Of a stretch of DNA of 10,532 bases, positions 5,642 through 10,532 are shown piece by piece; position 1 is the stretch's first letter, and every line of letters starts with the position of its first letter. Made by a program: the position numbers and the translations under genes. Source of the DNA: an uncultured Eubacteriales bacterium. Its GTDB lineage: Bacteria; Bacillota; Clostridia; Oscillospirales; Feifaniaceae. The stretch covers positions 1 to 10,532 of the forward strand of contig CABRXB010000019.1 in the NCBI GenBank assembly GCA_902474785.1, written 5' to 3'. The notes beneath the pieces were generated by a model. That model saw only the letters and a program-made list of their open reading frames with translations. It did no database searches and was not told the DNA's origin.

Positions 5642-6034
5642 ATGACATCCAAGCGCTGGCTTTACGCTCTTCCCGGCCTGCTCTGCCTACTGGGGTTGAT
5701 CGGCATCTATTCCGAGGAAAAAGGCTTTTTGACCTTTTTCGCCTTTGCCATTCATTTTCAATATCTCTTCATGCCAAACGACGAGATGGTGGAGCAGAGC
5801 ATGACCCTCTCGGCGGCGCGGGCGTTTTACTGTGGTATGGTGACCACGTCCATCGCTTCACTTTTTTGTTTTTTCCTGCTGGGACATCCGGGCAACAAGG
5901 CCCTTTCCATCGGCTTTGCCTGCGGCTGGTCGGCTTCGGTCGTCGTCCATTCGCTGTCGACCGCCTATTTTGCATTCAAAGAGACTTGGGGGCTTGATGA
6001 TGATCAAAAATCGGATCAAAGAGTATCGGGCTAA
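5642..6034 (+). CDS. Four-helix membrane protein, DUF3796-like
   Basis: The product is 130 aa with four predicted membrane segments at about 8-23, 28-44, 62-81 and 87-112. A short loop between segments 2 and 3 carries [19 protein letters not shown], like the P-DE-----AA-RAF loop of DUF3796 proteins found next to small XRE regulators in Clostridia. The start at 5642 is fixed by AAGGAGG 7 nt upstream; an open frame further up covers only the promoter. Its last 35 nt overlap the XRE gene, so the two are translationally linked. The function of this family is unknown. It may sense or transmit a membrane signal to the regulator, or be the product the regulator controls. The assignment rests on topology, the loop motif and context. 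Confidence 0.7.
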   Translation: MTSKRWLYALPGLLCLLGLIGIYSEEKGFLTFFAFAIHFQYLFMPNDEMVEQSMTLSAARAFYCGMVTTSIASLFCFFLLGHPGNKALSIGFACGWSASVVVHSLSTAYFAFKETWGLDDDQKSDQRVSG

Positions 6035-6197
6035 ATACAACATGAAGCAAGAGGAGCTCGCCAGCGCGGTGGGCGTGCGAAGAGAGACCATCGGCAACCT
6101 GGAAAAGGGGCGATACAATCCCTCCTTGGTGCTGGCCTGGAAGATCGCCAAGATTTTTGATGCCGCCATCGAAGATGTGTTCACCGTGGAGGAGTAA
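6000..6197 (+). CDS. Small XRE/Cro-C1-family transcriptional regulator
   Basis: The product is 65 aa, essentially one HTH_3 domain: [13 protein letters not shown], then [23 protein letters not shown] with the recognition helix around [12 protein letters not shown], then [14 protein letters not shown] and a short tail [12 protein letters not shown]. It is the common short YozG/immR-like repressor type in Bacillota, which binds DNA as a dimer. GGGGG at 5988-5992 is 7 nt before ATG 6000; ATG 5997, directly in front, is an equally readable start and would add one Met. The gene overlaps the end of the membrane-protein gene and shares its promoter. Given the dyad over that promoter, autorepression is likely. 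A terminator follows at 6284-6318. Confidence 0.88.
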   Translation: MIKNRIKEYRAKYNMKQEELASAVGVRRETIGNLEKGRYNPSLVLAWKIAKIFDAAIEDVFTVEE

Positions 6198-6283
6198 GCC
6201 GATTGCCGACGTTGCCCGACTTTGAAACGCCGCCCCGTCAATTCCCTGATTACTATATTTGCGCCCGATGGAAAAAGCTCAAC

Positions 6284-6318
6284 AAAAAAAGCAGATGGCA
6301 AAATGCCATCTGCTTTTT
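6284..6318. terminator. Bidirectional terminator between the XRE and helicase genes
   Basis: AGCAGATGGCA (6290-6300) and TGCCATCTGCT (6304-6314) form a perfect 11-bp stem with an AAA loop. Seven A residues lie on the left and a T-run on the right, so it works in both directions. It ends the XRE operon and is the best terminator for the convergent helicase gene. Confidence 0.92.
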
Positions 6319-6571
6319 AAAATCTTTTTTTCATCAAACCCGAGCGCGGCTTCCGTCGGCCGTCAGCGCGGCGCTTTGGATTTGACCAAGGGCGGACAGC
6401 GCTCTCTTTTCCCCTGTCGCCCTGTCAGGCGGCTTGCAGCCCGCCTTTTAAAAATGGCTGTCTGGCGCGCAAAACGGGCTGTTCGGCCCGGGACGCAGCA
6501 CTTCCCAAACGCTTGTCTTCGCCTTTCACGCATCCCTGCACATGCCAGGTGTGCACAGCAGAGTCGTCAGC
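6319..6571. other. Helicase 3' flank with weak hairpins only
   Basis: No gene is supported. AGGCGG/CCGCCT (6427-6446), a 5-bp CGGGC/GCCCG stem (6476-6491, followed by TTTT on the minus strand) and TGCACA/TGTGCA (6537-6555) are short dyads. The second could be a weak early terminator for the helicase mRNA. Otherwise this appears to be a long 3' untranslated region ending at the terminator at 6284-6318. Confidence 0.5.
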
Positions 6572-7816
6572 TCAACGATTTCGGCGCAGCTTGGGCGGAG
6601 AGGGCGCTCGCATCGGCTCGCGTTTTTCCTGCTGCTCGACCTCTTCCAGCTTTCCAAAGCCGTTGAAGCGCACCATGGACGCCTGCGATCCGGTCAGACG
6701 CAGCACTTCTTTGAGGCGCGAGAGCTGGTCGGGGGCATAAAACGTATAGGCCACGCCCTCCTTGCCGGCGCGCGCCGTGCGCCCGATGCGGTGCAGATAA
6801 AAGGCGTTTTCGTCGGGCACGTCGTAGTTGATGACGGCGTCCACATCGTCCACGTCAATGCCGCGCGCCGCCACGTCGGTTGCAATAAGCACCTGGAGCT
6901 TTCCCTCGCGAAAGGCCCCCATCACCTGGTTGCGCAGGCTCTGACGCATGTCGCCATGGAGACAATCGCAGTCGAGCCCCGCTTTTTGCAGCGTGTGCGT
7001 GAGGCTGTCGACCATGTGCTTGGTGTTGCAAAAGATGATGACGCGCGCATATTCACCCAGCCGGATGAGCTTCTCACAGTCGCGCGCTTTCTGGCTTCCC
7101 ACGCTCTCCATGCAATACTGCGCGATCTTGGGCCTCGACTCCTCGCTGCGCTCCACTGTGATCTCCTCGGCCTCGCGCTGGTAGAGCCAGGAGATGTCGA
7201 GCACCTCCCGGCTGATGGTGGCGGAAAACAAGTCGAGCTTGCGGGTTTTGGGCGTCTTTTCAATGATCTTGCGCACGTCCTTATAAAAGCCCATGTTGAG
7301 CATTTCGTCACACTCGTCGAGCACCACGCGCTGCACCCCGTCGAGCCGAACGGTGCGGCGGTTATAGTGGTCGAGCAGGCGTCCCGGCGTTGCCACCACG
7401 ATCTGCGGCCGGCGCTTGAGGGCGCTGAGCTGGCGGTCGATGGGCTGCCCCCCATACAGTGTCACCATGCGGATGTGGGGCTTGAAACGGGCGAGCGCAC
7501 GCAGCTCCTGCGTGATCTGTACGGCAAGCTCTCTCGTGGGCGCCAGGATAAGCGCGCGCACGCGCTGCTCATCCGGTGCGATGCTCTCAATGATCGGAAT
7601 GCCAAAAGCGCAGGTTTTTCCCGTTCCCGTGGGCGCCTTGGCGATCACCTCTTTTCCCGCCAGCAGCGGCGGCAATGCCTCGCGCTGCACCTGCGTCATG
7701 GTGATAAACCCCATTTCGGCGATCGCCTGCTTGACCTCCTGCGAAATGGGCAGCTCGTCAAACTCCGTTGTCTGGCGCGGCTGCTCGGGTTTTGGTTGTG
7801 CTGTGTTGTGTTCCAT
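6572..7816 (-). CDS. DEAD-box-type ATP-dependent RNA helicase with a DECD motif II
   Basis: The product is 414 aa and carries the full helicase core: Q motif FDELPIS...MTQVQ (19-44), motif I APTGTGKT (61-68), Ia PTRELA (93-98), Ib TPGRLLD (143-149), motif II DECD (167-170), III SAT (198-200), IV VIIFCNTK (259-266), V ATDVAARGID (312-321) and VI HRIGRTARAG (342-351). It should unwind or remodel RNA using ATP, as in ribosome assembly, mRNA decay or cold adaptation. The C-terminal tail is short and basic (PPKLRRNR), unlike the long tails of CshA or DbpA. Ala in DEAD is replaced by Cys; the catalytic Asp-Glu pair is kept. ATG 7816 has GAGGA just upstream; the frame opens 54 nt earlier but without comparable support. 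It is monocistronic. Confidence 0.95.
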   Translation of the reverse strand: MEHNTAQPKPEQPRQTTEFDELPISQEVKQAIAEMGFITMTQVQREALPPLLAGKEVIAKAPTGTGKTCAFGIPIIESIAPDEQRVRALILAPTRELAVQITQELRALARFKPHIRMVTLYGGQPIDRQLSALKRRPQIVVATPGRLLDHYNRRTVRLDGVQRVVLDECDEMLNMGFYKDVRKIIEKTPKTRKLDLFSATISREVLDISWLYQREAEEITVERSEESRPKIAQYCMESVGSQKARDCEKLIRLGEYARVIIFCNTKHMVDSLTHTLQKAGLDCDCLHGDMRQSLRNQVMGAFREGKLQVLIATDVAARGIDVDDVDAVINYDVPDENAFYLHRIGRTARAGKEGVAYTFYAPDQLSRLKEVLRLTGSQASMVRFNGFGKLEEVEQQEKREPMRAPSPPKLRRNR

Positions 7817-7860
7817 TGATCTTCCTCGTTTTTCTTTTGTTGCTCTTTTTTGATAAAAAT

Positions 7861-7890
7861 AGTGTACCATATCAGCGGCGTTTCACGCAA
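7861..7890 (-). promoter_or_regulatory. Probable extended -10 promoter of the helicase gene
   Basis: On the minus strand TTGCGT (7890-7885) and TACACT (7866-7861) are 18 nt apart. TGG directly precedes the -10 box, giving an extended -10 form. Transcription would begin around 7855, leaving a leader of about 38 nt with GAGGA before ATG 7816. Confidence 0.55.
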
Positions 7891-7917
7891 CCTCTGCGCA
7901 AAAAAGTCTGCGCGCAA

Positions 7918-7997
7918 TGCAACAGGCGAAGCCGATCTGCGATCGCTTCGCCTGTTGCAGCATCCAAATCAAAGATGCAGACAGTCCGACTGTCGGA
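7918..7997. repeat. Cluster of three perfect inverted repeats
   Basis: TGCAACAGGCGAAGC (7918-7932) is the exact inverse complement of GCTTCGCCTGTTGCA (7945-7959), a 15-bp stem with a 12-nt loop. It is followed directly by GCATC/GATGC (7960-7964 and 7974-7978) and GACAGT/ACTGTC (7980-7985 and 7989-7994). The last can refold as TCCGA/TCGGA (7985-7997). None is followed by a proper T-tract in either direction. The block sits just upstream of the helicase promoter. Confidence 0.75.
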
Positions 7998-8196
7998 AAA
8001 ACGTATTTATGAGCATTTTTGATGCGATCCTCCGCGCTTTGAGCGATGGCAATCAGCTCGCTTTACCCACAGCGCTCTTTCCTTCAAGGACAGGGGCCGG
8101 CCGTGACAAGCGCTCGGGACGCCATTGCGCACGCCGCGTTTTATCAAAACCAAAACCCTACCTCGCTGCGGCGACATGGCCAAAGGGAGCGAACCT

Positions 8197-8394
8197 ATGT
8201 CTTTTCAAATGTGCCCGCGCCGTCTGCCCAGCCCTCGCGACGGAAAATGCAGACGAGACTGCCAATTTCCCGAAAATTGCGAAAAGACGGCCTTTGATCA
8301 AAACAGGCGCAAAAAACCAAAACGAAACAAAGGTCAACCTTTCCCGCCTTTTGAAAAGGGGCGCAATGCCAAGGTCATTGCGCCGCCTTGTTAG
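8197..8394 (+). CDS. Possible small Cys-rich basic protein
   Basis: A 65-aa reading frame starts at ATG 8197, with AGGGAG at 8184-8189 and a 7-nt spacer, and stops at TAG 8392-8394. The first half has four Cys residues (6, 18, 22, 28) in a C-x11-C-x3-C-x5-C pattern around DGKCRRDCQFPENCEK, which could bind a metal. The second half is strongly basic (NRRKKPKRNKG), as in nucleic-acid-binding tails. The end of the frame runs through the hairpin at 8360-8384, which argues for caution, and no convincing promoter was found upstream. I do not recognise the family. It may be a genuine small protein or a chance frame in GC-rich DNA. Confidence 0.35.
   Translation: MSFQMCPRRLPSPRDGKCRRDCQFPENCEKTAFDQNRRKKPKRNKGQPFPPFEKGRNAKVIAPPC
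8360..8384 (-). terminator. Hairpin downstream of the ECF S component
   Basis: GGCGCAATG (8360-8368) and CATTGCGCC (8376-8384) form a 9-bp perfect stem. On the minus strand it is followed by CCTTTTC, a modest T-tract. It is the best candidate terminator for the transporter transcript, about 160 nt past the stop codon. The neighbouring CCTTTTGAAAAGG palindrome may add to it. Confidence 0.5.
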
Positions 8395-8543
8395 ATGATC
8401 CTGGCACATCGCCCTTGGCGTTTGCACGCCACAGCAGGCCGACGAAACGCCGGTGTTGGCGAAGCTTTCACCGCGAGCTGCCACATTTCCAGAGCAAGCG
8501 GCCACGCTGCATCGCACTTTCAAAAGCGGATGCAACCTTGCCG

Positions 8544-9122
8544 TCAGAGGCTGTGGGCCGCCGACCGATCCTCCTTGTAAAAACGCCCCATACCCGAGCG
8601 GTCGAGCGCCACCATGATGGCGGGAATCAGGACAAGCTGAAGCACGATACCGGGGATGGCCGTGAGAAAAGCGCCCGACAGGAACATCTGCCAGGTGAAT
8701 GCCTCGCCCGCCACGCCGGTGAGCAGCACGCGCACCACGCCCCAGACGAGCCGGCCCCCCACCATGGCGGCCAGCAGAGCGCGGTAGAGCGCGATCACAC
8801 ACTGCCAGCGCGAACGCGAGTAGAGATAGCCCGCAATCATCCCATAGGCCGCCAACTCAAAGGCCATGGCGACGCCGGTCGGAAAAATAGGGGGCATTCC
8901 AAACATCACATAGCGCAGCGGGGGCAAAATGAAGCCCACCACGCCGCCATACTGCCAGCCGCAGATCAAACCGCACAGTAAGACGGGCAGATGCATGGGC
9001 AACAGCATGTTTCCAATTTGAGGCACCTGACCCGTCAAAAAGGGGAGCACGAGACCAAGCGCCACAAACATGGCGGCCAATACGAGATTTCGAATTTCAC
9101 GTCTCACTTTTGTCTGTTGCAT
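8544..9122 (-). CDS. ECF transporter S component (substrate-specific membrane subunit)
   Basis: The product is 192 aa with six likely membrane helices at about 13-31, 36-56, 58-76, 79-101, 107-135 and 147-173, the fold of ECF S components. After the basic start (TKVRREIRNL) come GLVLPFLTGQVPQIGNMLLPMHLPVLLCG and GFILPPLRYVMFGMPPIFPTGVAMAFELAAYG, patterns of the PF12822-type family. Such proteins bind a vitamin or other micronutrient and pair with the shared EcfT and EcfA/A' subunits, which are not in this window, so it would use a group II (shared) module. The substrate cannot be assigned. ATG 9122 has AAAGGAG upstream; an in-frame ATG at 9314 also has a ribosome binding site (GAGGT) but would add a non-membrane extension of 64 residues. 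The divergent MerR gene probably controls it. Confidence 0.85.
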   Translation of the reverse strand: MQQTKVRREIRNLVLAAMFVALGLVLPFLTGQVPQIGNMLLPMHLPVLLCGLICGWQYGGVVGFILPPLRYVMFGMPPIFPTGVAMAFELAAYGMIAGYLYSRSRWQCVIALYRALLAAMVGGRLVWGVVRVLLTGVAGEAFTWQMFLSGAFLTAIPGIVLQLVLIPAIMVALDRSGMGRFYKEDRSAAHSL

Positions 9123-9435
9123 TTTTGTCTTCTCCTTTAGCTTTGTGATTGTCGCAAACCTCAACGCGCACACGTCGGATTTGCCGTCAGCCTGGGGCGC
9201 AATTTCTACGGGGCCTGCACCATCTGCGATCCAACGCCCCGTTTGCCCACGCCTTTTCAGAGGCGGCGACGTTGAAAACTCCCGGCATTTTGCAACATCG
9301 GCGTGCAAAGCCATGTCTTCACCTCATGTCAGGACCGCCTGCGGCGCCCCAACGCCAACGGCACATATGGAGTGCCCTTTCCCTGGATTTACAACTTCCC
9401 TGTTCTTTTTTGCACACAGCTCTTGTTTTTTCTCT
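9123..9435 (-). promoter_or_regulatory. Structured leader of the ECF S component gene
   Basis: If transcription starts from the promoter at 9442-9472, the mRNA has an untranslated stretch of about 310 nt. It contains three consecutive stem-loops: GTTG-c-AAAA/TTTT-CAAC (9296-9271), CGCCT/AGGCG (9265-9250) and a 7-bp ACGGGGC/GCCCCGT stem (9242-9208, 21-nt loop). GGCAC/GTGCC lies further upstream. It does not match the conserved cores I know for TPP, FMN, cobalamin, THF or preQ1 riboswitches. From 9314 on, the stretch is also open in frame with the gene. Confidence 0.4.
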
Positions 9436-9441
9436 GCTTTT

Positions 9442-9472
9442 ACTGTAACATTGAAGTTGAGTTTAAAGTCAA
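9442..9472 (-). promoter_or_regulatory. MerR-type promoter/operator with 19-bp spacer
   Basis: On the minus strand TTGACT (9472-9467) and TACAGT (9447-9442) are separated by 19 bp. This over-long spacer is the hallmark of promoters that MerR-family proteins activate by untwisting DNA. The segment TTGACTTTAAACTCAACTT resembles the TTGACT-T...A...ACT operators of AdhR-like members, and a partial dyad TTGA/TCAA spans 9451-9472. It points at the ECF S component; the MerR gene starts 50 nt away on the other side. A separate promoter for merR was not resolved. Confidence 0.7.
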
Positions 9473-9521
9473 GCGGTTTTTCAAGAATTTTTCCAGTATT
9501 TTGTTTGACGGAGGATCTGCC

Positions 9522-9974
9522 ATGGGCTACAGCATCAAAGAGGTCTCTGAAATCCTGAACCTTCCAACCACGACCCTGCGCTATTATGACAAGGAGGGCC
9601 TGCTCCCCTTTCTTCAGCGCATGGATTCCGGCTACCGCATTTTTTCCGACAGCGACATCGCCATGCTCCGTGTGATCGAATGTCTCAAATGCTCCGGCAT
9701 GTCCATACGAGATATCCGCCAGTTCACCGACTGGCTGCAGCTCGGCGACGCATCGCTTGCGCAGCGGCACGAGATGTTTTTAGAGCGCAAGCGGGCGGTG
9801 GAGGCGCAGCTTGCAGAACTGCAACAAACGCTTGAATTGATCAATTACAAGTGCTGGTACTATGAGACCGCCATCGCCGCCGGAACCGAGAAAATTCACA
9901 CACAGACGCACACAGTCGACAGCGCGCCCCGGGAGCCCTGTGAAAACCCCGCTGCAAGCGGACAAGCCGTCTAA
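9522..9974 (+). CDS. MerR-family transcriptional regulator (AdhR-like)
   Basis: The product is 150 aa. The winged helix-turn-helix occupies residues 3-70: YSIKEVSEILNLPTTTLRYYDKEGLL, then GYRIFSDSDIAMLRVIECLKCSGMSIRDIRQF. A dimerisation coiled coil follows at about 75-112 (RHEMFLERKRAVEAQLAELQQTLELINYKCWYYE). The WLQLGDASLAQRHEMF segment and the tail pattern match AdhR/NmlR-like members. Cys56, Cys111 and Cys140 could serve in redox or electrophile sensing, but there is no clear metal loop as in MerR or CueR. The start has GGAGG at 9510-9514, 7 nt upstream. The C-terminal ~30 residues are low-complexity. It is divergent from the ECF S component and probably regulates it, and perhaps itself. 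The effector is unknown. Confidence 0.9.
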   Translation: MGYSIKEVSEILNLPTTTLRYYDKEGLLPFLQRMDSGYRIFSDSDIAMLRVIECLKCSGMSIRDIRQFTDWLQLGDASLAQRHEMFLERKRAVEAQLAELQQTLELINYKCWYYETAIAAGTEKIHTQTHTVDSAPREPCENPAASGQAV

Positions 9975-10131
9975 AGCGGGTTGTTGCGACTGGTTTTTTC
10001 CGAGCTTAGCGCGGTTATCGCAGGCAGACCAGGCGCCGGGACGTCGTGCGTTTTTGCCAAATGAAAGCGCGAACGTTGTCGGTGGAGTTGTTGCCGTCAA
10101 GCCACCCTTTCAACAAGCGCCGTCCTGTGAG

Positions 10132-10166
10132 AAAAAAGCACAACTCAAAGATGAGTTGTGCTTTTT
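10132..10166. terminator. Bidirectional terminator between merR and the WDDD gene
   Basis: AGCACAACTCA (10137-10147) and TGAGTTGTGCT (10152-10162) form a perfect 11-bp stem with an AAGA loop. An A-run precedes it and a T-run (TTTTTCTTTCTT) follows. It ends the merR transcript and, on the other strand, the repeat-protein gene. The 160 nt between merR and this hairpin contain no supported feature. Confidence 0.92.
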
Positions 10167-10216
10167 CTTTCTTCAACTTTTTTTGGGTGCGCAAGTTCCG
10201 ACCCTCTGCGTCAAAC

Positions 10217-10532
10217 TCAATCGTCCCAGTCGTCATCCCAGTCGTCGTCCCAGTCGTCGTCCCAGTCGTCGTCCCAGTCGTCGTCCCAGTCGTCGTCCCA
10301 GTCGTCGTCCCAGTCGTCGTCCCAATCTCTGTGGCCTTTGTCATCGTCCCAGTCGTCGTCAATGCCGGCCTTTTCCAGAAATTTCTCGGCCTTGTCGAGC
10401 GTGTCTTCCGCCTTTTCAATGTCCTTCAACAGTTTCCAGGCGCTCTGACGGCTCAGCTTGCGGCTGTCTTCCACGGCGTCCTCCAGATCGTCGGCGCGGT
10501 CTTCAAGCTGCTCCACGTTACGCATCAGGGCG
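10217..10532 (-). CDS. Coiled-coil protein with C-terminal WDDD repeats (5' end outside window)
   Basis: About 105 residues are visible and the frame is still open at the window edge, so the start is probably outside; the ATG at 10525 is only a fallback. The first part is a charged heptad-like helix region, EQLEDRADDLEDAVEDS followed by LLKDIEKAEDTLDKAEKFLEKAG. A hinge (IDDDWDDDKGHRD) leads to eight WDDD units and a final WDD. The tail is strongly acidic with regularly spaced Trp. I do not recognise a defined family. Acidic Trp/Asp tails occur on some envelope and Ca2+-binding proteins, but no signal peptide or membrane segment is in view. The tandem DNA repeat beneath it makes length variation likely. 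Confidence 0.7.
   Translation of the reverse strand, partial: ALMRNVEQLEDRADDLEDAVEDSRKLSRQSAWKLLKDIEKAEDTLDKAEKFLEKAGIDDDWDDDKGHRDWDDDWDDDWDDDWDDDWDDDWDDDWDDDWDDDWDD
10220..10330. repeat. 12-bp tandem repeat encoding WDDD
   Basis: The unit CCCAGTCGTCGT (plus strand) recurs every 12 bases, with Trp codons (CCA on this strand) at 10226, 10238, 10250, 10262, 10274, 10286, 10298, 10310 and 10322. Units are nearly identical in sequence; one base differs in the second. Because the unit length is a multiple of three, slippage would change copy number without breaking the frame. Confidence 0.95.

Larger units (their letters stand above)
7817..8543. other. Long region between helicase and transporter genes
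   Basis: This 727-nt gap contains the helicase promoter and short leader, a cluster of dyads (7918-7997), a possible small Cys-rich coding region (8197-8394) and a hairpin that probably ends the transporter transcript (8360-8384). The 150 bases nearest the transporter stop hold only short stems such as GGCGT/ACGCC near 8423-8436. Other open frames on both strands look like chance readings of GC-rich DNA. Confidence 0.5.

Noticed and set aside
6542..7819. Open frame of 425 codons on the plus strand opposite the helicase
   Set aside because: It mirrors the helicase gene on the other strand, has His/Leu/Ala-heavy composition and no family motifs, while the minus strand carries every helicase motif.
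8158..8802. Minus-strand frame of 214 codons overlapping the end of the ECF gene
   Set aside because: It overlaps a well-supported membrane protein in another frame and shows Arg/Gly/Ala-rich, domain-free composition.
9123..9435. Known riboswitch (TPP, FMN, cobalamin, THF, preQ1, c-di-GMP)
   Set aside because: I looked for the conserved cores of these classes and did not find them; only generic stem-loops are visible.
10220..10330. CRISPR array
   Set aside because: Units are 12 bp, contiguous, without spacers, and encode a regular WDDD peptide in frame.

Overview
The window looks like chromosomal core and light-accessory DNA of a GC-rich member of the Clostridia (Bacillota), perhaps an Oscillospirales-type gut anaerobe. 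The reasons are a recognisable MecA adaptor (a Bacillota family), a metG-tatD gene order common in Bacillota, an ECF-type S component, a DUF3796-like/XRE pair, strong AGGAGG-type ribosome binding sites and many intrinsic terminators. The taxonomic placement is inference. No rRNA, tRNA, CRISPR array, insertion sequence or phage gene was seen.

Layout. 1-1734 (+): 3' end of metG (tRNA-binding domain), a leader with nested dyads, tatD, then a GNAT acetyltransferase 19 nt behind it. 1735-2211: an AT-richer non-coding stretch with a 16-bp tandem duplication and a strong bidirectional terminator. 2212-3237 (+): a shortened relative of PTS enzyme I that has the phospho-His domain and a PEP-type barrel but lacks the HPr-binding domain. 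3456-3968 (-): mecA, convergent with it across a shared terminator. 4224-5437 (+): a good promoter and a membrane-anchored DUF4015/glycoside-hydrolase-like protein. 5569-6197 (+): a near-consensus promoter overlapped by a large inverted repeat, then a four-helix DUF3796-like membrane protein overlapping a small XRE repressor, probably an autoregulated pair. 6572-7816 (-): a DEAD-box-type RNA helicase carrying DECD in motif II. 7817-8543: a long region with clustered dyads and a possible small Cys-rich protein. 8544-9122 (-): an ECF-transporter S component, divergent from a MerR-family regulator (9522-9974, +). Between them lies a TTGACT-N19-TACAGT promoter aimed at the transporter, the long-spacer type that MerR proteins activate. 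10217-10532 (-): the 3' end of a coiled-coil protein ending in a run of WDDD repeats.

How the parts work together. The clearest circuits are (i) the MerR regulator with the divergent ECF S component, which has a leader of about 310 nt rich in stem-loops, and (ii) the XRE regulator with the membrane protein and the dyad at their promoter. The most unusual protein is the enzyme I-like one: it keeps the phospho-acceptor His and several PEP-site residues, has lost the domain that docks HPr, and has an Ala where a Mg2+-ligand Asp is expected. No single defence system or mobile system is visible. The novelty lies in these small regulatory units and degenerate paralogues. All family assignments were made by eye from motifs.
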